33,532 nucleotides of DNA from assembly GCA_025362895.1 (NCBI GenBank), contig JANYFA010000156.1, positions 1 to 33,532 of the forward strand. Reading direction: 5' to 3'. Positions 1-8,739 of this stretch are shown here, in pieces. The notes under the pieces were generated by a model. The model was not told the origin of the DNA. It was given only the letters and a program-made list of their open reading frames with translations, and searched no databases. A program made the position numbers and the translations under genes. The number at the start of each line of letters is the position of its first letter. Position 1 is the first letter of the stretch. The stretch comes from Sphingomonadaceae bacterium. GTDB lineage: Bacteria > Pseudomonadota > Alphaproteobacteria > Sphingomonadales > Sphingomonadaceae.

Positions 1-1
1 A

Positions 2-463
2 CGCGGCCCGAACGTCGTCAAGGAATATTGGCGCAAGCCCGGGCCGAGCGCCGAGACGTTCGTCGACGGCTGGGTCCGGACCGGCGACCTCGCGCGCGTC
101 GACGACGAGGGCTTTGTCTTCATCATCGACCGCGCCAAGGATATGCTGATCCGCGGCGGTGAAAATATCTACTGCGTCGAGGTCGAGAACGCCCTCTACG
201 ACCACCCCGCTGTGATGGACGCCGCGATCGTCGCCCGCCCGCACCGCAGTCTTGGCGAGGAACCCGCCGCCGTCGTCACGCTCAAGCCCGGCAGCCACGC
301 CACCGCCGACGAATTGCGCGCCGTCGTCGCCGCGCGACTGGCCGCGTTCAAGGTGCCCGTCGAGGTTCGTTTCTGGGACGGCCCGCTGCCGCGCAACGCC
401 AACGGCAAGATCCTGAAGAGCGAGCTGAAAAAGCTGTTCGCGCCGGAGGCCGCAGCGGCATGA
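2..463 (+). CDS. Acyl-CoA synthetase / AMP-dependent ligase, C-terminal fragment (5' end outside window)
   Basis: Frame 2 is open from nt 2: RGPNVVKEYWRKPG...DGWVRTGDLARVDDEGFVFIIDRAKDMLIRGGENIYCVEVENAL...PRNANGKILKSELKK. These are A8/A10-type motifs of the ANL superfamily. The tracked ORF starts at an internal Met (143). Confidence 0.93.
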   Translation, partial: RGPNVVKEYWRKPGPSAETFVDGWVRTGDLARVDDEGFVFIIDRAKDMLIRGGENIYCVEVENALYDHPAVMDAAIVARPHRSLGEEPAAVVTLKPGSHATADELRAVVAARLAAFKVPVEVRFWDGPLPRNANGKILKSELKKLFAPEAAAA

Positions 464-565
464 GCGCGCCATTTGCCGAGCGGAGAGCGTAGCCTCACTG
501 CGCCCCGCCTACGGAACCTGCCCGACCGCCCGTCGTTTGCCCTGCACATCTTTCAGGAGCAGGAC

Positions 566-646
566 ATGGGTAAGGGTTGCATTTTGTGGGCGGTCGGCGT
601 GCCGATCCCGGTCATCATTCTCTTGTACGTGTTCCACGTTCTGTAG
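566..646 (+). CDS. Predicted 26-aa single-pass membrane mini-protein (MGKGCILWAVGVPIPVIILLYVFHVL)
   Basis: ATG at 566, TAG at 644-646, purine-rich RBS-like CAGGAGCAGGAC just upstream, strongly hydrophobic with a PIP motif. Below the ORF-track length cutoff. Confidence 0.55.
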   Translation: MGKGCILWAVGVPIPVIILLYVFHVL

Positions 647-677
647 GGAGGCCGCCGCCCCGCGCCGTCGTCGCGGT

Positions 678-693
678 GAACGTGTGCACGTTC
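678..693. repeat. Perfect 7-bp inverted repeat GAACGTG-TG-CACGTTC (candidate operator)
   Basis: Direct reading; lies in the gap between the mini-ORF and the rsmB-like ORF. Confidence 0.5.
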
Positions 694-759
694 GCATGGA
701 AAATCGGGTGACCGGCCGCTCTCGGGACGCTAACGGGACGGGATGATACGGCTTTCCCA

Positions 760-2028
760 CTGACCCCCGCCGACCCCCCTGGCACGCCCGCCCGCCGCGC
801 TGCGCTCCGCCTGCTGACCGCCGTACTGGCGCAGGGCAAGGCGCTCGACGGCGCGCTGGCCAACGCCTTCCACGGTGTCGATCGCGCCGACGACCGGGCA
901 CTCGCGCGGAGCCTGACGAGCGGCGTCCTGCGCTGGCTGATCGACCTCGACGCGCTGATCGATTCGGCGACGCAGCGCCCGCTGCCGGCCGACGCGCGCG
1001 CGCGGATGGCGCTGCGGATCGGTCTCGCCGGGCACCTCCTGCTCCAGACGCCACCGCACGCGGTCATCGCGACGACCCTCGCCCTGACCGAAGGCGGTCC
1101 GCGCCGCCTCACCCACGCCGTCCTGTCGCGGCTGCTGCGCGAAGGGGCGGCGCTGCCCGACACGCCGACGCTCCCCGAACCCTATGCCACCCGCTGGCAC
1201 GCGGCATGGGGGGCCGATGTTGCCGCCGCCGCGGCGGCGGCGTTCGGTCACGAGCCGCCGACCGACCTGACGCTGCGCGATGCCGCCGCGACCGCCCACT
1301 GGGTCGAAGTCCTCGGCGGCGTGTCGCTCCTCCCCGGCCATGTCCGCCTCGGCGGCAAGGCGACGATCCCCGACCTGCCCGGCTTCGCCGACGGCGCGTG
1401 GTGGGTACAGGATCTGGCCGCGAGCCTTCCCGCGCGCCTCCTCCGGCCGACGCCGGGGGCCAACACGCTCGACCTGTGTGCGGCGCCCGGCGGCAAGACC
1501 CTGCAGCTCGCCGCCGCCCGGGCCGATATCACCGCGCTCGACAGCAGCGACGCCCGCCTCGACCGATTGCGCGACAATCTTGCCCGCACCGGACTGAGCG
1601 CTGCCATCGTCGCGGTCGACGCCCTCGTCTGGTCGCCGCCCGCGCCGTTCGACTTCGTCCTGCTCGATGCGCCGTGCTCGGCGAGCGGGGTCTTCCGCCG
1701 TCATCCCGATGTCCTCCACCTCAAAGGCGAGCGCGACCTCACCCCGCTGCTCACCATCCAGGCGGCGCTCCTCGACCGCGCAGTCGACTGGCTGAAGCCC
1801 GGCGGCACCCTCGTTTTCTCGACGTGCAGCCTCGAACGCGCCGAGGGCGAGGACCAGCTGGCCGGCGTGCTGGCCCGGCACAAGTCGCTACGCCTCGACC
1901 CCATCGCGGCAACCGAACTGCCGGTCGGGATCACCCCGACCGACGGGGCGCTCCGTATCCTGCCGGGAATGCTGGCGGTGGCGGGCGGCGTCGACGGCTT
2001 CTTCGTCGCACGACTGGTCAAGAAGTGA
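760..2028 (+). CDS. rsmB: RsmB/NOP-family 16S rRNA m5C methyltransferase with N-terminal NusB-like domain (start codon uncertain)
   Basis: Motifs [48 protein letters not shown]. The frame is open from 712 and encodes a NusB-like region ([27 protein letters not shown]...[23 protein letters not shown]) upstream of the first ATG at 1006. The start at 760 is a placeholder CTG. Confidence 0.85.
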   Translation: MTPADPPGTPARRAALRLLTAVLAQGKALDGALANAFHGVDRADDRALARSLTSGVLRWLIDLDALIDSATQRPLPADARARMALRIGLAGHLLLQTPPHAVIATTLALTEGGPRRLTHAVLSRLLREGAALPDTPTLPEPYATRWHAAWGADVAAAAAAAFGHEPPTDLTLRDAAATAHWVEVLGGVSLLPGHVRLGGKATIPDLPGFADGAWWVQDLAASLPARLLRPTPGANTLDLCAAPGGKTLQLAAARADITALDSSDARLDRLRDNLARTGLSAAIVAVDALVWSPPAPFDFVLLDAPCSASGVFRRHPDVLHLKGERDLTPLLTIQAALLDRAVDWLKPGGTLVFSTCSLERAEGEDQLAGVLARHKSLRLDPIAATELPVGITPTDGALRILPGMLAVAGGVDGFFVARLVKK

Positions 2029-2059
2029 CGCGGCGAGCGGCCTGCGATACGGTGACACG

Positions 2060-3379
2060 ATGACCGCGACCTATCACGTCAAGACGTTCGGCTGCCAGAT
2101 GAACGTCTACGATTCCGAGCGCATCGGCGAGCTTCTCGAGGCCGAGGGCTATGCCGCCGCGTCCATCGAATCGGCCGACGTCGTCGTCCTCAACACCTGC
2201 CACATCCGCGAGAAGGCGGCCGAGAAAGTCTATTCCGACATCGGTCGCCTAAAGGCCCGCACCGCGAGGCCCCGCGTCGTTGTCGCCGGGTGCGTCGCGC
2301 AGGCCGAGGGCGCGGAGATCGTCCGCCGCGCGCCTGCCGTCGATGTCGTCGTCGGACCGAACGCCTACCACCGGCTGCCCGCGCTGCTGCGTGACGGCGG
2401 GCCACAAGCGGCGGTCGACACCGATATGCCGCTGGCGTCGAAGTTCGATGCCCTTCCCGCGCGCCGCAGCGTCGTCGGGGCGAGTGCGTTCCTGACGGTG
2501 CAGGAAGGGTGCGACAAGTTCTGCACCTTCTGCGTCGTCCCCTATACCCGCGGCGCCGAGGTGTCGCGCCCCGCCGCCGCGCTCGTCGCCGAGGCGCGCG
2601 CGTTGATTGCGGCGGGGGCGAAGGAACTGACCCTGCTCGGCCAGAACGTCAACGCCTACCACGACGGCGACATCACGCTGGCGGGGTTGATCCGGCTGAT
2701 CGCCGCGCTGCCGGGGCTCGTGCGACTACGCTACATGACCTCGCACCCGCGCGACATGGGCGACGACCTGATCGCCGCGCACGGCGAGATCGACGTTTTG
2801 ATGCCGTACCTTCATCTGCCGGTGCAGGCCGGGTCCGACCGGCTGCTCAAGGCGATGAACCGCGCGCATACCCGTGACAGCTACCTCCGCACCCTCGACC
2901 GGTTGCGCGCGGCGCGGCCCGATATCGCGCTGTCGGGCGACTTCATCGTCGGCTTTCCCGGCGAAACCGACGCTGACTTCGCGGCGACGCTGTCGATCGT
3001 CGCCGAGGTCGGCTACGCCGCCGCCTATAGCTTCAAATACAGTCCCCGCCCCGGCACCCCCGCCGCAGGCATGGCCGATCAGATTGCAGAGAGCGTGAAG
3101 GACGACCGCCTCGCCGCGCTCCAGGCCGCGATCGGCGCGACGGCGCTCGCGTTCAACCGGGCGAGCGTCGGCACCCGCTGCGATATCCTGCTCGACCGCG
3201 CGGGACGCCGCCCCGGCCAATTGATCGGCAAATCGCCGTGGCTGCAATCGGTGTTCGTCGTCTCGCCAGCCGCGAAAATCGGCGATATGATCACCGTCGA
3301 CCTGATCGATGCCCAGCCCAACAGCCTTGAAGGAGCGCCTGTGCCGCACCTCAACTCGTTTCTGTCGGCCGCCGCCTAG
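2060..3379 (+). CDS. miaB: tRNA-2-methylthio-N6-dimethylallyladenosine synthase (radical SAM methylthiotransferase)
   Basis: [31 protein letters not shown], radical SAM CxxxCxxC in [17 protein letters not shown]-terminal TRAM-like region. Confidence 0.97.
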   Translation: MTATYHVKTFGCQMNVYDSERIGELLEAEGYAAASIESADVVVLNTCHIREKAAEKVYSDIGRLKARTARPRVVVAGCVAQAEGAEIVRRAPAVDVVVGPNAYHRLPALLRDGGPQAAVDTDMPLASKFDALPARRSVVGASAFLTVQEGCDKFCTFCVVPYTRGAEVSRPAAALVAEARALIAAGAKELTLLGQNVNAYHDGDITLAGLIRLIAALPGLVRLRYMTSHPRDMGDDLIAAHGEIDVLMPYLHLPVQAGSDRLLKAMNRAHTRDSYLRTLDRLRAARPDIALSGDFIVGFPGETDADFAATLSIVAEVGYAAAYSFKYSPRPGTPAAGMADQIAESVKDDRLAALQAAIGATALAFNRASVGTRCDILLDRAGRRPGQLIGKSPWLQSVFVVSPAAKIGDMITVDLIDAQPNSLEGAPVPHLNSFLSAAA

Positions 3380-4437
3380 TGGCGAAGAAATCGGCGTCGC
3401 GCCCCCCCGCCCATTCCCGCCCAGCGGGACGGCCGAGTGCGGGGAGTCCCCCGAACGGCCCCGGTGACCGCGTTCGACTCGAGCTTGAATTCGACCGCCC
3501 CCAACTCCTCGGGCCCCTGTTCGGCCAGTATGACCAGAACCTGATCGTCCTCGAAAACCGTCTCGGCGTGTATATCGCGGCGCGCGGCAACAAGGTGTCG
3601 ATCGAGGGCGAAGCCGATAGCGCGGCGCGCGGTCGCGATATTCTCATCACCTTGTACAACCGCCTGACGCAGGGCCATGGCGTCGATGTCGGCGATATGG
3701 AGGCCGCCGTTCTGATGAGCGCCGAACCGACGCTGGCCGGGCTGACACTCGCCAACGACGGCGCGCCGAACCCGGCAGTCGTGATCCGTACGCGGCGCAA
3801 GACGATCGTCCCGCGCTCACCGACGCAGGTCCGCTACATCGAGGCGCTGGGCCGCGACGACGTCATCTTCGCGCTCGGTCCGGCGGGGACGGGCAAGACG
3901 TATCTCGCCGTCGCGCAGGCGGTCAGCCAGCTTGTCGCCGGGTCGGTCGACCGGCTGATCCTGTCGCGGCCGGCGGTTGAGGCGGGCGAGCGGCTCGGCT
4001 TTCTCCCCGGCGATATGAAGGACAAGGTCGATCCCTACCTCCGCCCGCTGTACGATGCGCTCTACGACATGCTGCCGACCGAACAGGTCGAGCGGCGGCT
4101 GAGCAGCGGCGAGATCGAGATCGCGCCGTTGGCGTTCATGCGCGGGCGGACACTGGCGAACGCCTTCGTCATCCTTGACGAAGCGCAGAACACGACGCCG
4201 CTGCAGATGAAGATGTTCCTGACCCGCTTCGGACAAGGATCGCGGATGGTCGTCTGCGGCGACCCGAACCAGGTCGATCTGCCCAACCCCGCATCGTCGG
4301 GCCTTGCTGATGCGGTCCGCAAGCTCGACGGCATCCCCGGCATCGCGACGCTCCGCTTCAGCAGCCGCGAGGTCGTCCGCCACCCCATCGTCGGCGCGAT
4401 CGTCGAGGCCTATGAGGGGCCGCCGCAGGATGGCTGA
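3379..4437 (+). CDS. phoH: PhoH family ATPase
   Basis: GTG start overlapping the miaB stop; Walker A GPAGTGKTYLAVA, Walker B AFVILDEAQNTTPLQMKMFLTRFG, RMVVCGDPNQVDLP. Confidence 0.95.
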   Translation: MAKKSASRPPAHSRPAGRPSAGSPPNGPGDRVRLELEFDRPQLLGPLFGQYDQNLIVLENRLGVYIAARGNKVSIEGEADSAARGRDILITLYNRLTQGHGVDVGDMEAAVLMSAEPTLAGLTLANDGAPNPAVVIRTRRKTIVPRSPTQVRYIEALGRDDVIFALGPAGTGKTYLAVAQAVSQLVAGSVDRLILSRPAVEAGERLGFLPGDMKDKVDPYLRPLYDALYDMLPTEQVERRLSSGEIEIAPLAFMRGRTLANAFVILDEAQNTTPLQMKMFLTRFGQGSRMVVCGDPNQVDLPNPASSGLADAVRKLDGIPGIATLRFSSREVVRHPIVGAIVEAYEGPPQDG

Positions 4438-4446
4438 CCCGCGACG

Positions 4447-4956
4447 ATGCTGACCGTCGATACCGATATCGCCGGGGGCGACTGGCCCACCGCGACCGAC
4501 TGGCCCGCGCTCGCGACCGCCGCGTGCGCCGCGGCCCTGGCGCAGTCGGCGCACGCGCATGTGGGTCATGCAGGCTACGCGGTCGAGGTTGCGGTCCGCC
4601 TGACCACCGACGCGGACGTCCGGACGCTCAACGCGCAATATCGTCATCAGGACAAGCCGACCAACGTCCTGTCTTTCCCGATGGTCGCTGCCGACGGACT
4701 CGACGCGCTGGCGAACGATGGCGACGGTGAGGTTCTGCTCGGCGACATCATCCTCGCCGCCGAAACGTGCGCGACCGAAGCCGAGGCGAAAAGCATTGCG
4801 CTCGCCGACCACGCCCGCCACCTGATCGCGCACGGAATGCTCCACCTGCTCGGCCTCGACCACGGTGACGATGCCACTGCCGCGCACATGGAGGGGCTGG
4901 AAACCGCCGCTCTGGCCACGCTCGGGCTTGCCGATCCCTACGCGGAGCGCAATTAA
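4447..4956 (+). CDS. ybeY: rRNA maturation endoribonuclease YbeY
   Basis: NVLSFP and zinc motif HLIAHGMLHLLGLDHG; downstream of phoH as is usual. Confidence 0.95.
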   Translation: MLTVDTDIAGGDWPTATDWPALATAACAAALAQSAHAHVGHAGYAVEVAVRLTTDADVRTLNAQYRHQDKPTNVLSFPMVAADGLDALANDGDGEVLLGDIILAAETCATEAEAKSIALADHARHLIAHGMLHLLGLDHGDDATAAHMEGLETAALATLGLADPYAERN

Positions 4957-4961
4957 GAGCC

Positions 4962-5876
4962 ATGGCCGACCCGCACCCTAGCACCGACTTCGCCCCGAGG
5001 CTGTGGCGAAGTCTGAAGACGATGGTCGGCGGCGGCGGCGTCGAGCCGACCCTGCGTGAAAGCCTCGAGGAGGCGATCGACGAGGTCGTCGGCGAGCCAG
5101 CCGACCGCGACGACCTGTCGGTGGTCGAGCGGACGATGCTCAAGAACCTCCTCCATTTCGGCGAGCGGCTGGTCGACGATGCCGCTGTCCCGCGCGCCGA
5201 CATCATCGCCTTCGATGTCGACGACAGCTTCGCCGACCTCGTCGCGCTGTTCCGCGAGGCCGGCCACAGCCGCCTGCCGGTATTCGACGACGACCTCGAT
5301 ACCGTCATCGGCATGGTCCACATGAAGGATGTTTACGCGCGCATCGCGACGACGTTCGACGATGCCGTGTCGAGCAAAGCGTTCGAGGCGATCGACGTGC
5401 GGTCGTTGCTTCGGACGGTGCTGTTCGTGCCGTCGTCGATGCGCGTTCTCGATCTCCTCGCGCGGATGCGATCCGGGCGGACGCACATGGCGATCGTCGT
5501 CGACGAGTTCGGCGGCACCGACGGGCTGGTCACGATCGAAGACCTTGTCGAACAGATCGTCGGCGACATCGAGGACGAGCACGACGAGGATGAGGCGAAG
5601 CTCCTCCAGGCGATCGGCGACGACCTGTACGAGGCCGATGCGCGCCTCGACCTCGCCGAACTCGCGGCGACGACGGGCCACGACTTCGCCAACGTCGCGA
5701 TAGGTGGCGAGGTCGATACGCTCGGCGGCATGGTCTTCATGCTCGCGGGGCGGGTTCCGGCCGTCGGTGAAATGATCGACCATCCGTCGGGATGGCGGTT
5801 CGAGGTGATCGACGGCGATGCGCGCATGGTCCGCCGCCTGCGGCTGTATCCCCCGGCGGCGGCGATGTCCGCATAG
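4962..5876 (+). CDS. corC: CorC/TlyC-like CBS-domain protein (hemolysin family, transporter-associated domain)
   Basis: VPRADIIAFDVDDS, MVHMKDVY, HMAIVVDEFGGTDGLVTIEDLVEQIVGDIEDEHDED, C-terminal CorC_HlyC domain. Confidence 0.93.
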   Translation: MADPHPSTDFAPRLWRSLKTMVGGGGVEPTLRESLEEAIDEVVGEPADRDDLSVVERTMLKNLLHFGERLVDDAAVPRADIIAFDVDDSFADLVALFREAGHSRLPVFDDDLDTVIGMVHMKDVYARIATTFDDAVSSKAFEAIDVRSLLRTVLFVPSSMRVLDLLARMRSGRTHMAIVVDEFGGTDGLVTIEDLVEQIVGDIEDEHDEDEAKLLQAIGDDLYEADARLDLAELAATTGHDFANVAIGGEVDTLGGMVFMLAGRVPAVGEMIDHPSGWRFEVIDGDARMVRRLRLYPPAAAMSA

Positions 5877-6111
5877 CGGCGGCGAAAAAACGCTGTCCTA
5901 CACGACGCCGAATTGCTTAGCTCCGGCGCATGACCGCAAACCCCTTCACCCGAGCGAATTCAGCCGCCGCAATCGACCGGCGATATTGCATGCCCTGTCC
6001 TCGCACGAGCGTCCGGGTGTGAAGAATGTAAAGATAGCGCGTTTTTCGATCAGTCGGCACCGGCCCGCGCCCCCGCCCACCGAATCGCCCATCCTCGAAA
6101 GGACCTGCTCG

Positions 6112-7773
6112 ATGCGTCTTGCTGCTGCGACCATGCTGGCCGTGCTGATCGCCACTCCGGCGTTCGCTCAGGAGCGCCCGGCGCGCAGCGACGCCGCCAG
6201 AACGGAAACCGGCGGGCGCAGTGGCCGCCGCCCACCGCCAGTTATGGCCGATGCCGACGAGCCCGGACACAGCGATGCGACCAATGCCCAGCCCAGCGGC
6301 GATCCCCGCGCCGCCCGCGCCCGCGACAACAAGCTGGGTGACAGCGATATCGCGACCGCGCCGATCCGCGAACTGCGGGTTGCCAGCCGCCACTCGGCGA
6401 CGATCGGCGGTCGCCAGGTCGCCTATACCGCGACCGCCGGCACCGTCACGGTCCGCGACGACGACGGCAAACCGACCGCGAGCATGTTCTACGTCGCCTA
6501 TACCACCGGCGAACCCGGCCGCCCGGTCACCTTCCTCTACAACGGCGGCCCGGGCAGCTCGACGCTGTGGCTCCACATGGGGTCGGTCGGCCCGGTGCGG
6601 GTGCGGACCGACAGCCCGGCGGCGACGGCGGGACCGCCGTTCACCCTAGCCAACAACCCCGACAGCCTGCTCGACAAATCCGACCTTGTCTTCGTCGACG
6701 CGATCGGCGCCGGTTTTTCGCGCCCAGTCGGCGATACCAAGCTGCAGGCCTTGTGGGGGACCGACGCCGACATCGACGCCTTCGCGCGCGGCATCGAACG
6801 CTGGCTGACGATCAACGACCGGTGGAACGCGCCGAAGTTCATATTCGGCGAGAGCTATGGCACGCTGCGGTCGGGCGGACTGTCGTATCGGCTGGCGCAG
6901 GACGGGGTGCAGTTGAACGGCGTCGTCCTGCTGTCGTCGATCATGAACTACGGCCGCCGTGCGCCGGGGCTCGATCAGGATCTGATCAACTATTTGCCCA
7001 GCTACGCCGCGACCGCCGCATATCATCACCGCATCGCCGCCCCCGCCGATGTGCCCGCGTTCCTCAATGCGGCGCGGGCGTTTGCGCGCGGGCCAATGGC
7101 GCAGGCGCTCGCACAGGGGCAGGATTTGCCCGACGCCGACCGCGCCGCGATCGCCAGTCAGATGGCGGGGTTCACCGGGCTGTCGGCGAAGTTCATCCTC
7201 GATTCGGACCTGCGGGTCGATCTCGGGCGCTTCCGCAAGGAACTGCTTCGCGACCAGCGGCGGACGCTGGGGCGGTACGATAGCCGCTTTACCGGCATCG
7301 ACGTCGACGCCGTCGCCGAAGCCCCCGAGTACGACCCGTCCGACACCGGCATCACCGGCGCTTTCGTCGGCAGTTTCCACCATTATCTCGCCCACGACCT
7401 CGGCTTCACGAGCGCGATGAGCTACCGCCCGACCTATTATTCGCCCGCGCTGAAATGGGATTTCTCGCACCGCGCCCCCGGCGCGCGCGGCGGCGGCGCG
7501 ACGCAAGCGGTGGCCGACACCGCGCTCGACCTTTCGGCGGCAATGCGGCAGAATCCGCACTTGATGGTCTATTCGCTCAATGGCTTATACGATATGGCGA
7601 CGCCGTTCTTCGGCACCGAATACGACCTCGCCCACCTCCAGATCGACAAGACGCTGCGCCCCAACCTGCGCTTCGCTTATTACCCGTCGGGACACATGGT
7701 CTACCTCAACACCGAGGCGCTCCACAGCATGAAGACCGACCTGTCGCGTTTTTATGACGACGCGACGCGGTAG
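6112..7773 (+). CDS. Secreted S10-family serine carboxypeptidase-like protein
   Basis: Signal peptide MRLAAATMLAVLIATPAFAQ; VTFLYNGGPGSSTLWLHMGSVGPVRV; FIFGESYGTLRSGGLSYRL; C-terminal YDMATPFFGTEYDL and PSGHMVYLN. The tracked start 5818 is upstream in corC, so 6112 is preferred. Confidence 0.9.
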   Translation: MRLAAATMLAVLIATPAFAQERPARSDAARTETGGRSGRRPPPVMADADEPGHSDATNAQPSGDPRAARARDNKLGDSDIATAPIRELRVASRHSATIGGRQVAYTATAGTVTVRDDDGKPTASMFYVAYTTGEPGRPVTFLYNGGPGSSTLWLHMGSVGPVRVRTDSPAATAGPPFTLANNPDSLLDKSDLVFVDAIGAGFSRPVGDTKLQALWGTDADIDAFARGIERWLTINDRWNAPKFIFGESYGTLRSGGLSYRLAQDGVQLNGVVLLSSIMNYGRRAPGLDQDLINYLPSYAATAAYHHRIAAPADVPAFLNAARAFARGPMAQALAQGQDLPDADRAAIASQMAGFTGLSAKFILDSDLRVDLGRFRKELLRDQRRTLGRYDSRFTGIDVDAVAEAPEYDPSDTGITGAFVGSFHHYLAHDLGFTSAMSYRPTYYSPALKWDFSHRAPGARGGGATQAVADTALDLSAAMRQNPHLMVYSLNGLYDMATPFFGTEYDLAHLQIDKTLRPNLRFAYYPSGHMVYLNTEALHSMKTDLSRFYDDATR

Positions 7774-7779
7774 CACGGG

Positions 7780-8739
7780 TTACGGGGTGCCGTGGGCCAC
7801 GGGCTCGTCGTCAAGGGCGGCGCTTTCGTCGGCGATGTCCTTCGGCGGTTTGGGCATCGTCTCCCACGGCAAGTCGCGGTGGAGCGTCAGCGACCAGCGT
7901 TCGAGCCATTCGATACCGTTCGGGCCGATATAGTTTTCGGGTGTCCGATAGGCCGGATCGGCCATCGCGGTATCAAGGTTGACGGGCGTAAGCTTTTGAT
8001 TATGAACGATTTTCGCCAGCGCCCCGATACTGTCGGCGTTGAGCTTGCTGGCATGGAGCAGCCATACCAGCGCCGGACGCCGCCCGAACAACGCCAGACC
8101 TGCGGAGCGATACCACGGCACAATGGCGGCTGAAAAACGGATGTATTCCAACCGGATAGCCTTCGCCCGGCGACGCTGACCGGCCTTCAACGCGGCGTCA
8201 TACGGGTCGGCGAACAGATAGTCGCTGTTCTCCAGCGTCACCGGAGCGACGCGGTAATTTGCCGTCGTCAGCCAGTCGTCGAACGTCCGCCGCGTCTCGG
8301 CGGTCGGCCCGGTCTCCAGATAAGGGTAGCGAAACCAGCGCATTGTCCGGCCACGCTCAACCAACAGCGACTTGGTCACGACCTCGCCGTTGGCGGTGTC
8401 GCCGATGTAATCGGCCACCGGAGTGCGGGTCAGCGAAAGATGGCTATAGGTGTGGTTGCCTAGGTCCATTCCGGCGTCGAGCCACGCCGTCAGCAGCGCG
8501 ACGCGCGCCGCCCGATCAGCACCCTCCAGGTTGATTTCATTGACGAAGCCGATCGCCGGCAGGTGGTGTCGCACCAGTCCCCGAAGCAGCTTGCGGGTGA
8601 TCGCGGCCTGCTCGGCGACCGGGCGGACGGGGCCGAAGACCGGCAGGTCGTCGAAGGTCAGCGCGACGGGTTCAGCGGCGGCGGGGGCGGCGGCGAGGAG
8701 CGCGCACGCGACGGCAAAGGCCCTCACCCCCGCCGCCAC
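7780..8739 (-). CDS. Secreted polysaccharide deacetylase (NodB-like)
   Basis: Signal peptide-like N terminus; VALTFDDLP; LGNHTYSHLSLTRTP; WFRYPYLETG. Confidence 0.85.
   Translation of the reverse strand: MAAGVRAFAVACALLAAAPAAAEPVALTFDDLPVFGPVRPVAEQAAITRKLLRGLVRHHLPAIGFVNEINLEGADRAARVALLTAWLDAGMDLGNHTYSHLSLTRTPVADYIGDTANGEVVTKSLLVERGRTMRWFRYPYLETGPTAETRRTFDDWLTTANYRVAPVTLENSDYLFADPYDAALKAGQRRRAKAIRLEYIRFSAAIVPWYRSAGLALFGRRPALVWLLHASKLNADSIGALAKIVHNQKLTPVNLDTAMADPAYRTPENYIGPNGIEWLERWSLTLHRDLPWETMPKPPKDIADESAALDDEPVAHGTP

Noticed and set aside
730-1881. 383-aa antisense ORF opposite rsmB
   Set aside because: Same shadow-ORF composition; the sense strand has clear methyltransferase motifs.
5818-6111. 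98-aa N-terminal extension of the S10 peptidase ORF
   Set aside because: It overlaps corC and lacks protein-like character; a clear signal peptide begins at ATG 6112.
8724-8739. 16-nt overlap between the cysS end and the polysaccharide deacetylase start as something unusual
   Set aside because: Short same-strand overlaps are common in compact operons and several others occur in this window.
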